A DNA stretch of 64,000 nt from Dromiciops gliroides (GCF_019393635.1 NC_057864.1:496922369-496986368), one strand, 5' to 3'. Counted from the first letter of the stretch, positions 1-10,874 are shown. The notes: generated by a model from the letters alone, not told the origin. Numbers and translations are program-made.

Positions 1-223
1 CTCTGACTGGGCTCTTTCCTGAGGACTCTGGTGGAGAAGGGAGCTAGAAATGTGCTCTCCCTTTAATGGATAGATGAATGTAGGCCTTTCCTTCTCTCTT
101 TACCAAATTCTTATTCTCCTTAATAAATGCTTAAAAGTCTAACTCTTACTAAAAAGCTTATAATTTATTGGCAACCACTCATTAGATATTTTAGACAATA
201 TAGCCAGAATTTTAGCCTTTACA
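1..223 (+). mobile_element. ERV 5' LTR, 3' portion only (cut by window edge)
   Basis: This stretch repeats, with scattered differences, the 3' part of the LTR at 855-1228. Shared landmarks are the GGAGCTAGAAATG block, the AATAAATGCTTAAAAG polyadenylation region and the AATTTTAGCC..TTACA end. The left end lies outside the window. Confidence 0.75.
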
Positions 224-854
224 AGATGATACAAAAAGTGATGAAACAAAGACAAAAACTATTTTTAAAAATTAATATCGCAGCAATTTTCTTCTCAATT
301 TACCCTCCACAAGGGTGGACTATAGAAATATTAATTTTTAGAGAATGCTTCAATTTTTTTTTATTATGTTTCATGTGTAACAACTAAGATTCTGAATTCT
401 CTTAGACAAGGATTTAAGAACTTTCATTGTTTGATTTGATTACTGACAAAGCTATTTTAAACTTGTGTTAAGCTCAATTTTGTAGGAAAGTTTCCCAGCA
501 TCCACACATCAACCCCTGAAAAGACCCATTCAACGACTACACCCAGAGGACATGCCAAGAATCTTCTGAGAAAAGATTTTCAAAGACTTTAAATGAACAG
601 TTTTGTTTTGTTGATTTTTATTCTATTCTGTTGTTATGTACACCATTTGTAATATGTATTCTCTGCAGAGGCCCTCCCTCTGCAGGCCAGTGTCAAAGCG
701 CCGGTTCATGAGGGACCACTCCTCTAGACAAAATTTCCCCTTTCTCCCTTTTCTATATTGTTATTAACATATTGTTTGTTAGCATAGGGTATTATATTCT
801 GTTATTTTTGACTGTTTCATCAAGGAAAGTTTGTTTGAAGAAACAAAGGGGGGA
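224..854 (+). mobile_element. Deleted ERV internal region with polypurine tract
   Basis: About 630 bp separate two copies of the same LTR. No gag, pol or env frame is recognisable. The region ends in a polypurine tract (AAACAAAGGGGGGA, 841-854) directly before the TG of the 3' LTR, as expected of a provirus. It is a short, internally deleted and non-coding element. Confidence 0.65.
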
Positions 855-1228
855 TGGTGATGATTGGAATGACACCACCTGCTGGAGACTTGCTGTGGGA
901 AGGCTCCACGATGAGGAGAAGGCACCTGAGGGCAAGCTATGCGGCTTTTCTTTGGCATCAGGAAGTGACATTTGCTTGAGGGAGGAAGAAGGGGGGAGGC
1001 TTGCTTGCTCTCTCTCTTTCTTTCGTCAGGACTCTACTGGAAAGTGGAGCTAGAAATGCGCTCTCCCTTTAATAGATAGATGAATCTAGGCCTTTCTATC
1101 TCTCTTCATCAAATTCTTATTCTCCTTAATAAATTCTTAAAAGTCTAACTCTTGCTAAAGCTTATAATTTATTGGCAACCACTCATTAGATATTTTAGAC
1201 AGACTAGCTAGAATTTTAGCCCCTTACA
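855..1228 (+). mobile_element. ERV 3' LTR
   Basis: The element begins TGGTGATGATTGG straight after the polypurine tract and ends CCCTTACA, giving TG...CA termini. AATAAATTCTTAAAAG near 1130 is the likely polyadenylation region. It matches the LTR copy at 1-223. Confidence 0.7.
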
Positions 1229-1430
1229 AGAGATAACCTACTTTTCTATAAATCTATAAATACAACCATTTTTCCTTTCCCTATGTGAGACACCTTACTA
1301 TTCTCCTTTGGGTGCTTCTCCCTGTGGCCACCAGTCTTCTAATAAAACTTGGGAAACTGAGTCACTGAGTCTTGTAATTCTTTGGGATGCTTCACAATCA
1401 ATTTTATTAATTAAATCCAATCCCTACTTC
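1229..1430 (+). mobile_element. Possible second LTR remnant (R-U5-like)
   Basis: The segment contains TATAAATAC, then AATAAAACTTGGG, then TCTTGTAATTCTTTGGG, an order like promoter, polyadenylation signal and U5 in an LTR. A similar GTAATTCTTT block follows the AATAAA in the LTR near 8900. Ends were not resolved. Confidence 0.35.
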
Positions 1431-1484
1431 AGTCTTACTCATGTGTATGATTATAGATGGCTACCCATATGTATAACCATGCTT

Positions 1485-1600
1485 ATATACACATATACAT
1501 AGATATACATATCGATGTGTATATATGTGTATACGTATATTATACACACAGATATACAGACACACACACACACACATATATCTGTGCTTAATTTTATGCT
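1485..1600. repeat. TA/CA-rich simple repeat
   Basis: Alternating purine-pyrimidine DNA: TATACATA-type units pass into a (CA)n run near 1558-1576. Confidence 0.8.
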
Positions 1601-1742
1601 TAAACCTTCTTTAGGGTGGGGCAGGGGAAGGAGGGAAGGGAAAAAATAAAGTAAAAAGTACACAGCAGAGAATAAAAGAAAACCTACAAGGAAGCAAAAA
1701 GCAAAAAAAAAAAGGTGGGCAGCATTGAAAAGAACAAGTAGT

Positions 1743-1799
1743 TGACCATGGGCAACTCACTTAACCCCAACTGCCTCACCAAAAAAAAAAAAAAAAAAG
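1743..1799 (+). mobile_element. Marsupial tRNA-like SINE, 3' fragment
   Basis: Only the tail remains: GGGCAACTCACTTAACCCC, AACTGCCTCACC and a poly(A) run. Confidence 0.7.
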
Positions 1800-1959
1800 A
1801 ACAAGTAGTATTAATTCTATAGGTTTTCTTGAAATGTAAATTTATCATTTTATATTGAATCCTCTATTATATACATGGCAATGATTTATTTTTCTTTTCT
1901 TGTTTTGCATTTAGGTTTAAAATAAAATTTTAACTTTATTAAAAAAAGAAGAAGCCATA

Positions 1960-2575
1960 GATCACTTTCTGAAACAATCTTCTGACTAAGAAATCCCAGG
2001 AACGTCATAGCCAAAATGCAGAGCTTCTAGGCCAATGAGGAAAATGGTGCAAGTAGCCAGAAAGAAACAATTCAAATACCAAGAAGTCACACGTAGGATC
2101 AAACACAATTTGTCAGTAACCCCCATTAAATAGCAGAGAGCTTGGAATTTGATATACCAGAAGGCAAAGGACTTATAGCTCAAAGGTCTGATAGCCAACA
2201 GGAATTTACCCAACCAAACTGAGTCCCTTGCTACAGGGGGAAAAGGACCTTTAATATAAGGACTTCCAAGTATTCCTGATGAAAAGAACATAACTGCTGA
2301 GAACATTTTTTTTTTTTAGTGAGGCAATTGGGGTTAAGTGACTTGCCCAGGGTCACACAGCTAGTAAGTGTTAAGTGTCTGAGGCCGGATTTGAACTCAG
2401 GTACTCCTGACTCCAGGGCCGGTGCTCTATCCACTGTGCCACCTAGCCGCCCCCTGCTGAGAACTTTTGAAGTTCAAACACGAATGAAGAGAAACATAAA
2501 AAAGTAAACAAGGTTGAACTATTCTCAGAGACTAAAAAAGGACAAGCTACTTATATTCAAATTTGGGGAGATAAT
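1960..2575 (+). mobile_element. Old L1/HAL1 ORF1-like remnant, split by a SINE
   Basis: AGAAAGAAACAATTCAAATA, GGCAAAGGA and the following segment resemble the C-terminal part of L1 ORF1 as seen in the HAL1 copies at 20055-21011 and 62101-62667, but heavily decayed. An L1-type 3' UTR follows at 2575. The SINE at 2305-2453 interrupts it. Homology was judged by eye at low identity. Confidence 0.4.
2305..2453 (-). mobile_element. Marsupial tRNA-like SINE with 11-bp TSD
   Basis: Full-length antisense SINE, from poly(T) and AGTGAGGCAATTGGGG to CCACCTAGCCGCCCC. It is flanked by the direct repeat CTGCTGAGAAC at 2294-2304 and 2454-2464. Confidence 0.9.
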
Positions 2576-3165
2576 AACATGTCCCCTCTGGGATGCCCAT
2601 CAATTGGGGAATGGCTGAACAAGTTGTGGTATATGAATGTAATGGAATACTATTGTGTTGTAAGAAACGATGAGCAGGCCAATTTCAGAGAAACCGAGAA
2701 GGACTTAAATGAACTTGTGCTGAGTTAGAGGAAGAGAACCAGGAGAATATTGTACACAGTACCAACAACATTGTGTGATGATCAACTGTGATAGACTTGA
2801 CTCTTCTCAGCAATACAATGGTCCAAGATAATTCCAAAGGACTCATGATGGAAAATGGTCTCCAAATCCAGAAATAAGACCTGTGGAATCTAGAAGGAGA
2901 CTGAACCAGATTGTTTCTACTTTTTTTGCCTTTCTTTGAGGTTTTTCCCTTTTGTTCTGATTCTTCTTTCACAGCATGACTAATGCAGAAATATGTGTAA
3001 TGTGATTGTACAGACATAACCTAGATCAGACTGCTTGCTGTCTTGGGGAGGGGGGTTGGGAGGGAGAAAAATTTGGAACCAGAAATCAATAAAAAACATT
3101 GAAAACTATCTCTAGGTATATCTAGAAAATAATAAAATTCTTTTATGATTTAAGAAAAAATAATG
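2575..3165 (+). mobile_element. L1 3' UTR, marsupial type
   Basis: Contains GGGGAATGGCTGAACAAG, AATGGAATACTATTGTG and GGACTCATGATGGAAAATG. A G-rich GGGGAGGGGGGTTGGGAGGG block, the AAAATTTGGAACCAG motif and an A-rich end follow. This is the typical order of the marsupial L1 3' UTR. Confidence 0.75.
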
Positions 3166-3539
3166 TGTCCTGTCTGATCTCTATCAGGGCTCACAGAAAG
3201 ACTCAAATCAGAGAAAAGATGGGAATGGCTCTGTTATGTCTTGATCTGGGTGGATGGATGGAAAGGAGGGTTAGGAAATATCACATAATGAGGGGACACA
3301 AGTAGATAACTATACAAACAAGGAGGAGGGAGTGGGTAGGAACATCTGATCTTTGAACCTCAGTCTACTAGGAAGGAAGAATACACACAACACAGAGTTG
3401 GGTGGAGAAATATATTTGACTCACCAGAGAAAAGGAGGGAAAGGAGAGAGGGGGCGCGAAATTAAAGGGAGACTAGATTAAAGGAGGGATTGGTTCTAAG
3501 CAGAACAAATTTAGAGTATGTATTGAAATATTTATAGTT

Positions 3540-3800
3540 CTTTTTGGGGTGGCAAAGGGGATCTGTTAGATTACTTACAAATGGAGGAATGGATGAACAA
3601 CATAGGGCCATAAATGTAATGGAATACTACTGCACTGAACTGAGATTAGTGTAATGACCAACCAAGTTTCCAGAGGTCCAATGATGATGAAACATGCTGC
3701 CTGCTACCTAAAGGTGGAAGACTGGTACAGAATGAGAAATAATTTGTAGGACATGGGCACTGTGGGTGTTTTTTTCACTTTGACTATGTATTGTGTGTAA
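3540..3800 (+). mobile_element. Degenerate L1 3' UTR-like fragment
   Basis: GGAGGAATGGATGAACAAC and TAATGGAATACTACTG resemble the L1 3' UTR at 2575-3165 but are strongly diverged. The bases between 3165 and 3540 hold no recognisable feature beyond purine-rich sequence. Confidence 0.4.
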
Positions 3801-3867
3801 TAAGTTGTGCTGAGTTCTCTGTGGTGGTGGTGGGAGTACACAGGAGGGTGACAAGATGCATCTTGGC

Positions 3868-3975
3868 TGATACCAATGTGTGCGTACGTATGTGTATGTA
3901 TACACACATAAGTATACATACATTTACCTATACACACACATAAATGCATACTTTGGTGTATATACATATATAAGA
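3868..3975. repeat. TG/TA-rich simple repeat
   Basis: Imperfect GTATG/TATACA repeats without a fixed unit. Confidence 0.65.
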
Positions 3976-4211
3976 ACTCTGATCAATGCAAAGGTGGATG
4001 AAGTTCTGAGCACTCACAAAGACATGTTGCTTATCTCCTGGTAGAGAGGCCACACTAGAGGGCAGATTGAGACATCATTTTCTTAGGTGAGACCAAGGAG
4101 AAATTTTGTTTCACTTGACCACATAAATCCTTATGATATGGGGTTAGTTTTGGGTTTCTTTGGGGGGGAGGGGTAGAAAGAGAAGAGAGAGAGAAGTCTA
4201 ATTTTTGTTGC

Positions 4212-4392
4212 AAACATTTTTTTTTTTTAATCACAAAAGTATTTTATTATTTTCCAAATACATGTAAAGATAGTTTTCAACGTTTGTTTTTATAAGATTT
4301 CTAGTTCTACATTTTTCTCCCTCCTTCCCTCCCCTCTTCCCAAGACAGAAAGCAAACTGATATAGGTTATATACGATAAAGTAATCTATTGA
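4212..4392 (-). mobile_element. L1 3' end fragment
   Basis: Poly(T), ACATGTAAAGATAGTTTTCA and TTTTTCTCCCTCC are the reverse complement of the marsupial L1 3' terminus. The element is heavily 5'-truncated. Confidence 0.7.
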
Positions 4393-4819
4393 CAAGCAAA
4401 GGATCAGTGATAGCTCGAGATGGGAATTAGACCTGTGATTTCACTGGTATTAGGAGCTCCCAGGTGAGGAAACTCCCTCCATTCATACAGGTTGGCACCT
4501 TCCTTGAAGCTTAGACTCTTTAATAAAGAGTTGCCTAGTATATCATGTTCGTTGAACTGTCCCAAATAGCCAGTTTTTGTCAGAGGTGGGATTTGAACCT
4601 GGGTTTTCTTGGCTCTAGGCCAGCTCTCTCTATCCATTCTTTTTTTTTTTTTTTTTTCAGATTCGTCTTTTATTTTTCTCCCTTGGGGTCTCTTTGACAG
4701 AACTCACAGTCATGTGTGCACCCTCCCCTCCCCAGCCCATGGCAAACATTTTTTGAATTTGAAAAATGAAGTGAAACAATATTGTTTCCTAGATCTTCCT
4801 GACCACATAAGTAAATGTA

Positions 4820-4935
4820 AGATGGAAATGACACCTACCTTCCAAGGTTTGTTGTGAGGATCAAGGGAGATGATGAGAAGGTGTTTAACTCGGTGCCTGC
4901 CACTTAGTAGGTACTTCATAAGAAATACTTTTACC
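4820..4935 (-). mobile_element. MIR remnant
   Basis: GGTTTGTTGTGAGGATCAA, GATGATGAGAAGG and TAGTAGGTACTTCATAA follow the order of an antisense MIR core. Confidence 0.65.
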
Positions 4936-4944
4936 CCCCTACAG

Positions 4945-5345
4945 ACAGTCTTGAAATTAGATTGACCACTCACCTGAGGGCTATCAAAGACAGCCTTTGT
5001 GAAAGGGCCACTGTCTCCTGGAGTTCTTTCCTTCCCCTGCCACATGGTTAGGACAGTTTGCTTTTTTCCCTGAAAGATCACAAAACTGTCCTGAGGACCT
5101 ACTTCCATAATGGGCAAAGGCTCAAGGTGCCTCTCTATAAGCAGTATGCTGAGGGCCTCTGGACAAGTTCCTGAGGCTGCCTGGCAACCTAAAGGCCCAG
5201 AAAGTCTCCCCATGTGAGATCAGGGTCCTTCAGATAGGACAGCTTTCCCAGAATGGCACACTGCCACATCTTGCTCTGCTGACCAGATGAACTGCCATAT
5301 GGAGATGAGGGGAGTTTTGTCTATTCAAGTTAAAGAACTCTAGTG
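4945..5345 (-). repeat. Inverted copy of zinc-finger gene intron 2 segment
   Basis: Read on the - strand, this block matches 18236-18640 (+) over about 400 bp. Shared landmarks are GTCAGCAGAGCAAG, TCCAGAGGCCCTCAG, TTGAGCCTTTGCCCATTATG and CCATGTGGCAGGGGAAGG. Order is kept and differences are moderate. It is one arm of an inverted duplication of the 5' part of the KRAB zinc-finger locus. No exon was found in it. Confidence 0.8.
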
Positions 5346-5347
5346 TC

Positions 5348-5498
5348 TTTTTTTTTTTTTTGGCAGGGCAATGAGGGTTAAGTGACTTGGATAGGGTCGC
5401 ACAGCTAGTTAAGTGTTAAGTGTCTGAGGCTGGATTTGCATTCAGGTCCTCCTGAATCCAGGGCCAGGGCTTTATCCACTGTGCCACCTAGCTGTCCC
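5348..5498 (-). mobile_element. Marsupial tRNA-like SINE
   Basis: Poly(T), then GGCAGGGCAATGAGGGTTAAG through CACCTAGCTGTCCC. Flanks CTAGTGTC and CTAGTATC look like a decayed target-site duplication. Confidence 0.85.
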
Positions 5499-5634
5499 TA
5501 GTATCCTTTGTTAATAAGAATGTCTGGACCATTAAAAGGAAAGCAGAAAACTGGGAAACAGTTTTGCAACTACAGCAGTAATGAATAAAGGCCTCACTTC
5601 TCAAATAGGTGGAGATCTGGGTCCAATTTGTAAA

Positions 5635-6592
5635 AATTACCAAAGAACCACTAGTTCAGAAAAAGGGGGACTAGGAAAAAGCTTTGTTAACTGTGTCCAA
5701 GGTGGGGGGCTGGGCGCAGGAAGGGAGGACTCTTGGATGTTCAAAGGGGGCTGGGTTTGAAGGGAAGCCAGCTGAATCTCTAAGCAGGAGGTGGGGGCAG
5801 GGAGAAAGGCCCCCTGGGTCCTGATCAGAAGACTGGATTTCTATGTCTGGGAAAGTGAGACCTAAGGGTAGATCCGGGTGGGTGAGCCAGGAAGTTGGGG
5901 GGAGTGACTGGGAGTCTGGAAAGGGGTTCAGGGAGCTCATCCAGTAGCCAGCCTCGGGAGGCAGCCCCGGAGGACACTCCCCATGAGGTCAGATGACAAT
6001 GAGACCCAATGGCAAGGGCAGCCCGCAGAAGCCAGGAAACATGGGGGCCTGGGGCTCACACCTACCTGGGGCTTGCAGGCACAGAGCAGGCTTCCAGAAG
6101 GCAGAGCGCCCTGAGCTCCAAGGGAAGAAAGGAAATGGAGCTGGGCTCCCGGGAAGGCAGAGCAGGCTCAGCGCCAAGACTTCCGGCTTCCCGCCGGCCC
6201 ATTCCCCGGAGGGTCTTCCGAGTCCCCACGGCAGCACTCCGGCCAGTCCCTGAAGCCCCCACAATGGGGGGTCGAGCCCTTTCCTCGCCTCACACCCAGC
6301 ACCAGGGCTCAAGGACTCGGACCCCTCCCTCCCTAAGCCCTGCCCTGCATCAGGCCGAATGGCTTTTCCACCGCAATCATCCCTACTTCCAGTCTAAACT
6401 CCGCCCAGGCCTCCAAACTCCACCCCCTGCTCAATCTCCACCTGGGGCAACGCCCACCAGGCTGGTCATCTCGGAGAGCTCCTCCTCCCCAGGGCCTCCA
6501 GCACCTCCCTCCCTCCCACACTTGCCTCCTCCTCCTCCTTCAGAGCAGAAAGACAGCCAGGATAAAGTGCAGCTCCAGATTAAGGGCAAGTA
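5635..6592 (-). promoter_or_regulatory. Orphan duplicate of KRAB zinc-finger promoter and exon 1
   Basis: The - strand matches 10416-11320 (+) over about 0.9 kb. Shared blocks include GAGCTCTCC..GATGACCAGCC, GGTGGAGTTTGGAG, GAAGACCCT and AGCCTGCTCTGCCTT. A splice donor is kept: CCCAG then GTAGGT, with the exon end at 6066 and GTAGGT at 6065-6060. In the + copy this exon starts the KRAB zinc-finger gene. Here no start-codon, KRAB or finger exon was found on the - strand down to position 1. It is therefore a promoter and first exon without a body inside the window. The body could lie left of the window, or the copy may be dead or serve a non-coding transcript. Confidence 0.75.
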
Positions 6593-6629
6593 ATGGACGC
6601 TATACTTTGAGGAGCTGGCTGCTGTGACC

Positions 6630-6790
6630 CTTGCAATGCCATAGGATCTGTTTACCTTAGTTTCTTCATCTATAAAATGGGCATTCTAATAGCAAGATAA
6701 GTCCTGGGATTCTTATGAGGATAAAAATGAGACAGTATTTATAATGTGCATGGCATATATAGTAGGTGCTTCATAAATGCTAGCTGCTGA
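6630..6790 (-). mobile_element. MIR remnant
   Basis: TTTCTTCATCTATAAAATGGG, TTATGAGGATAAAAATGAGA and TAGGTGCTTCATAAATGCTAG are the usual antisense MIR blocks in order. Confidence 0.75.
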
Positions 6791-6831
6791 TTTTATTTGA
6801 CTTTCACTATTTCCCCCAATTATTATTATTG

Positions 6832-6974
6832 TTTTTTTAGTGAGGCAATTGGGGTTAAATGACTTGTCCAGGGTCACACAACTAGTAAGTGTTAAGTGTC
6901 TGAAGCCACATTTGAACTCAGGTCCTCCTGACTCCAGGGCTGGTGCTCTATCCATTGCACCCCCTAGCTGCCCC
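6832..6974 (-). mobile_element. Marsupial tRNA-like SINE
   Basis: TTTTTTTAGTGAGGCAATTG through CCCTAGCTGCCCC, in reverse orientation. Confidence 0.9.
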
Positions 6975-7242
6975 TTATTTCCCCCCAATTCTGCTCTCCT
7001 GCTTAAACTGTCATGATCCTCCCTCCTTTCATTCCCTTATTTCCCTCTTGTACTAAATGTATTTCATTCCCAAACACTATTTTCCCTGTATCAAGCTAAG
7101 AATGAAGTTTAGTGTCTGTGGCTCCTCATATCACTTCCATGTTTGTAAAGCAGATTCTGAGCTCTGTGACAGTAGAGACTGTCTTTTGCCTTCCTTTGTA
7201 TCCTCAAGTTGAGTCATGACATCTGTCATGGTCCTCTTCAAG

Positions 7243-7292
7243 AAAGAAGAAGAAGGAGGAGGAGGAGGAAGAGGAGGAGGAGGAGGAGGACG
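7243..7292. repeat. (GGA/GAA)n purine microsatellite
   Basis: About 50 bp of AGAAGGAGGAGGAGG-type purines. The flanking DNA from 6975 to 7880 holds no recognisable gene. Confidence 0.9.
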
Positions 7293-7979
7293 CTTATCCT
7301 AGTGCCTAAAGGAGAAAGAAGTTGCTTAATCAGTGACTATTGATGTCCTGACTGGGCCATGGGCTGATAGTATGTCCTAGATAGTATGTCCCTGCATTTT
7401 GGTCTCAAGTGTCAGCTCTGTTTCTATCCCTTTCTGGCACCTAATCACCTCAAAGTAGTCACCTTTGTCAGGTTCTAACCCTGATATAACCTGAGCAGAC
7501 CCAATACTGAAGGTCTCAGAGGCTTCCTTCTGGCTCCTGAAGGATTTCATGCTATGGGATCCCTCCTGGTCTCTACCTGCCACTCCCTAAAATGAAGTGG
7601 TGGTCACCTACATAAGCCTGTCCAACATTTCTCCAGGAATGGGACTGAGATTGAGCCACAGAAATCAGGAAAAGGACTTGGGCTGATGATTTATTCCTTG
7701 TATGACTTCCAAGTAAGGCAGCAGCCTTCACTCCTACTCAGGTGCTACTGAATGAGGGAGAGAAAAATCAGGAAACCAGCCTGCCTGGGTCCACTACAAA
7801 TTTAGGCTCTTTACTCTCAGGTGGCAAGGCAATCCTTTTACATCTCCCTGATTCCCTATGACACTCACCACAGCAGCTTTTCTAAATCTTTTTATTCAAT
7901 CTTCCCTTATGGCTTACTCCCACCCCAACACCCATCCACACATTCTCACCTGAAAATTTGATCTCCCATTTCTTTCTCC

Positions 7980-8100
7980 AAAATGACCAATAATCTTGAG
8001 ATTGCTAAATTCAGTGGCCGTCTCTTAATTCTCATCCTTCTTGACTTCTCTGCAGGCTTTGACACTGTTGATCACCCCATATTCTTGATAGCCTCTGCTT
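7980..8100 (+). mobile_element. Old non-LTR reverse transcriptase fragment (L2/CR1-like)
   Basis: The + strand reads LILLDFSAGFDTVDHP near 8030-8080. This matches the (A)FDTVDH reverse-transcriptase motif common to L2/CR1-type LINEs. It is short, isolated and without flanking domain support. Confidence 0.5.
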
Positions 8101-8529
8101 AGTGGCAACTAGCACTTGGAGGATTAGGAGATGGAGATTTCTAGGAAAATGTGGAAGGAAAACTAAAAGGTCAACAAGAGAGGGTATAAAGCAGGAGGGG
8201 ATGTTCCCTACCATGCAGCAGTGTTCTGACTACTGTGAGGATACACATTATTCTGAAAGTAAACCACAATGGAAACGGGGAATCCATAGGGTTTAACCCT
8301 ACAAGCAATGGCAGAAAGTGCCTAGGGGAAGGGCTTAGAATGGCTACCTTGAAGGCTTTGATCATATGAAGTATACAGAGAAAAGAGGTAGAGAAAGGGA
8401 GAGGGATAGACCAAATGAATAGGGGAGCTGGGAATCAGAAATTCGATTCTAGGTAAAATAGAAAGAGAAGATGGATAATGAAGAGAGAGAGAGAAATCCT
8501 TTTTGTAAAGGGGAAGTGACATGGGGGTT

Positions 8530-8949
8530 TGGGACTATAAAAGTTTAAACTGGCCTACTGAAACACTTAAAAAGTAAGGGAGATAAGTCCATTAGGGATG
8601 GCTCCTGCCTGGAACCAGGGGACAGAGATAACTCCAGAAGTCAGGGTCAACACCCCTCACTCAAACTTTCCTCACCCCCCAAAGGAAACTTTCCATTGTC
8701 AGGTGATCATGCCATCCATCCACCCCATCTACCATCTATAAAAGCTTTTGCCTTTCTTCTGTTTGGGGAGAAAGGTATCTCAGACAATAATGTCTCTGAA
8801 ACATCTTCCCTTGAGGCAAAGTCTTTGACTTCCTTCTTGGTCAGTTTTTCTAGCTCCTAAATAAAAGACTACTTTATTCTTATTTACTTGTGTGGGAGAG
8901 GTGTAATTCTTTAAAGAGCTAAGGACCCCCAACACCTATTTCCCTATGA
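8530..8949 (+). mobile_element. Solo LTR-like element
   Basis: CTATAAAAGC (about 8736) could be a TATA box, and AATAAAAGAC (about 8861) a polyadenylation signal. GTGTAATTCTTT and the CCTATGACA end follow. The order fits U3-R-U5 of an ERV LTR. The 5' boundary and target-site duplication were not resolved. Confidence 0.5.
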
Positions 8950-9411
8950 CAGGAAGAAAAATGGGTGAAACTAAAAAACTAAAGAATAAGACTAGTTGAA
9001 GGGGAAGATAGGAAGGGGACTCTACATGAGGAACTAAGATGAGAAAGGAAGAGGAAGAAATGTATAATAATGAGATGAAAGCAGGACAGATGAGCAAATT
9101 TCTATAGAAACTAGAACTAAATGACCTATGGCATTGGGTTTTTTTTGGCAGACTTATGGAGTTGTTAATATGAATATATGGGTCACCTGGATTTGATGGA
9201 GGGGCCTTCTTATCCAAAAGTATTTTTTTATGAAACCCTGGATTAATAGGAACCAAATGTCCTACAAATGAACTCCAAACTGAGCCCAGATAGCTACCAG
9301 ATAAAAGACCCTACCTAGTGACTTCTTTTCCCTCAGGATTGTACGTCCCTATTTTATCATGACATCCTGGCATTCTCATCCTTGCCAAACCCTTTTTTGG
9401 AATCCTGTACT

Positions 9412-9548
9412 CTTAGGTGGTGAAGTGAATAAAGCACTGACTCTGGATTCAGGAGGACCTGAGTTCAAATCCGGCCTCAGACACTTGACACTTCCTAGCT
9501 GTGTGACCCTGGGCAAGTCACTTTACTCTCATTGCCCCATTAAAAAAA
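9412..9548 (+). mobile_element. Marsupial tRNA-like SINE
   Basis: TTAGGTGGTGAAGTGAATAA through GGGCAAGTCACTTTACTC plus a short A-rich tail. The first bases of the head are missing. Confidence 0.85.
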
Positions 9549-9554
9549 TTACTG

Positions 9555-9860
9555 CTGTAACTTTGTATACAGTACATATCCCCTTGCATCAGTTCATGCA
9601 AGTCTTTCCATGTTTTTCTGAGCATGCTCCTCATCATTTCTTATAGCACAATAGTACTCCATTATAACCACACCCTAAAATTTGTTCAGCCATTCCCAAA
9701 TTGATGGACATCCTTTCAATTTCTAATTCTTTGCCACTAGAAAAGAGCTGCTATGAATATTTTTGTACATATAGGCTCTTTTCCTTTTATTTATTTTTAA
9801 ATATCTCTGGATATAGACCTAGTAGTGGTATGACTGAAATGAATCTGACTTTCAAGGAGA
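9555..9860 (-). mobile_element. L1 3' UTR fragment
   Basis: TATACAGTACATATCC, CTTATAGCACAATAGTA and TTTGTTCAGCCATTCCC are the reverse complement of the marsupial L1 3' UTR. The stretch 9860-10260 is AT-rich and carries nothing recognisable. Confidence 0.7.
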
Positions 9861-10268
9861 ATTGAATTTTGGAGTAGGGGAGGGAAGAGAAAGATCTAGG
9901 AAAGAAGGGGAGAACACTGAGTGCCCTCCAAGATATCAATTATTAACAATTATTTCTCACGCAATTGTATCACCTTCTAAAAATCATTTTTCAAATTACA
10001 GCATTTCTTATAAAATGGTTTCACAAACATTTCAATAGAAGATAAAGGCATAATAATAACATTAATGTTATAGATTTAAAACATGAAACAAAATTACCAA
10101 ATGACATCAGTTCAGTTCAATGTATTTCTGAAATATCATACATAGTCAAATCACTTCATCCATCCATCAGTTTGACACTCTATTACTGCTTGCATTCAAG
10201 GTAGAATAGAATAATTCTGTTCCAATTACATTTACTTCTTATTCTTACAGTTCCTAATCATATGCCCA

Positions 10269-10366
10269 GTGCTCACTTCGGCAGCACATATACTAAAATT
10301 AGAACGATACTGAGAAGATTAGCATGGCCCCTGCGCAAGGATGACAAGCAAATTCGTGAAGAATCC
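10269..10366 (+). pseudogene. RNU6 (pseudogene): U6 snRNA retropseudogene with 8-bp TSD
   Basis: The sequence follows U6 snRNA from its 5' GTGCTC-CTTCGGCAGCACA stem through ACTAAAATT, GAACGATAC, the AGAAGATTAGCATGGCCCC core and CAAATTCGTGAAG. There are about four substitutions relative to the mammalian consensus as remembered. The 3' terminal region and T-run terminator are lost. The direct repeat TATGCCCA flanks it at 10261-10268 and 10367-10374. No TATA box at the expected place just upstream was seen. It is read as an L1-mobilised pseudogene rather than a working snRNA gene. Confidence 0.9.
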
Positions 10367-10415
10367 TATGCCCATCAGGGTATTTTGCATCAAGGTCTGA
10401 TTTACTTGAAGAGAT

Positions 10416-10874
10416 TACTTTCAGTTAGTCTGGAGCTGCATTTGCATCCTGTTGGTCTTTCTGCTCTGGAGGAGGAGGAGCCGGGAGGGAGGAAGGTGGT
10501 GGAGGCCCTGCGGAGGAGGAGCTCTCCAAGATGACCAGCCTGGTGGGCGGTGCCCCAGGTAGAGATTGAGCAGGGGGTGGAGTTTGGAGACCTGGGCGGA
10601 GTTTAAGGCGGAAGAAGGCATCATTGCAGTGAAGGCCTTCTAAGTGATGGAGGGCAGGGCTTAGGGAGGAGAGGCAGTCAGAGTGCTTGAGTCCTGGCCC
10701 TGGGTGTGATTGGAGGAAAGGGCTCAACCCTCCTGGGGGCCTCAGGGCCGGGATAGGGCGATGCTCTTGGGACTAGGAAGACCCTTCCGCGGTGGGCTGG
10801 TGTGCAGCCGGAAGTGTTTGAGTGGAGCCTGCTCTGCCTTTCCGAAGCTCGCTCTCTGTGCTTGCAGGTCCCAG
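10416..10874 (+). promoter_or_regulatory. Promoter region and non-coding exon 1 of the KRAB zinc-finger gene
   Basis: A GC-richer block ends in a good splice donor, CAG then GTAGGT (exon end 10874, donor 10875-10880). It lies upstream of, and on the same strand as, the start-codon exon at 12444. A non-coding first exon is normal for KRAB zinc-finger genes. Its inverted copy at 5635-6592 keeps the same donor, which supports it being functional sequence. No TATA box was seen. The transcription start was not located; exon 1 probably begins somewhere in 10700-10800. Intron 1 (10875-12443) holds no other gene. Confidence 0.6.

Noticed and set aside
5671-5940. - strand Pro-rich frame as a first coding exon of a second gene
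   Set aside because: It lies past the splice donor at 6065, in the intron of the duplicate, and is not conserved as a frame in the + copy.
6009-6593. 194-codon + strand Pro/Ser-rich frame
   Set aside because: It lies antisense in the duplicated promoter. The matching DNA at 10416-10874 does not keep the frame, so it is not coding.
10269-10366. Functional U6 snRNA gene
   Set aside because: Substitutions, loss of the 3' end and terminator, an exact flanking duplication and no TATA box upstream.
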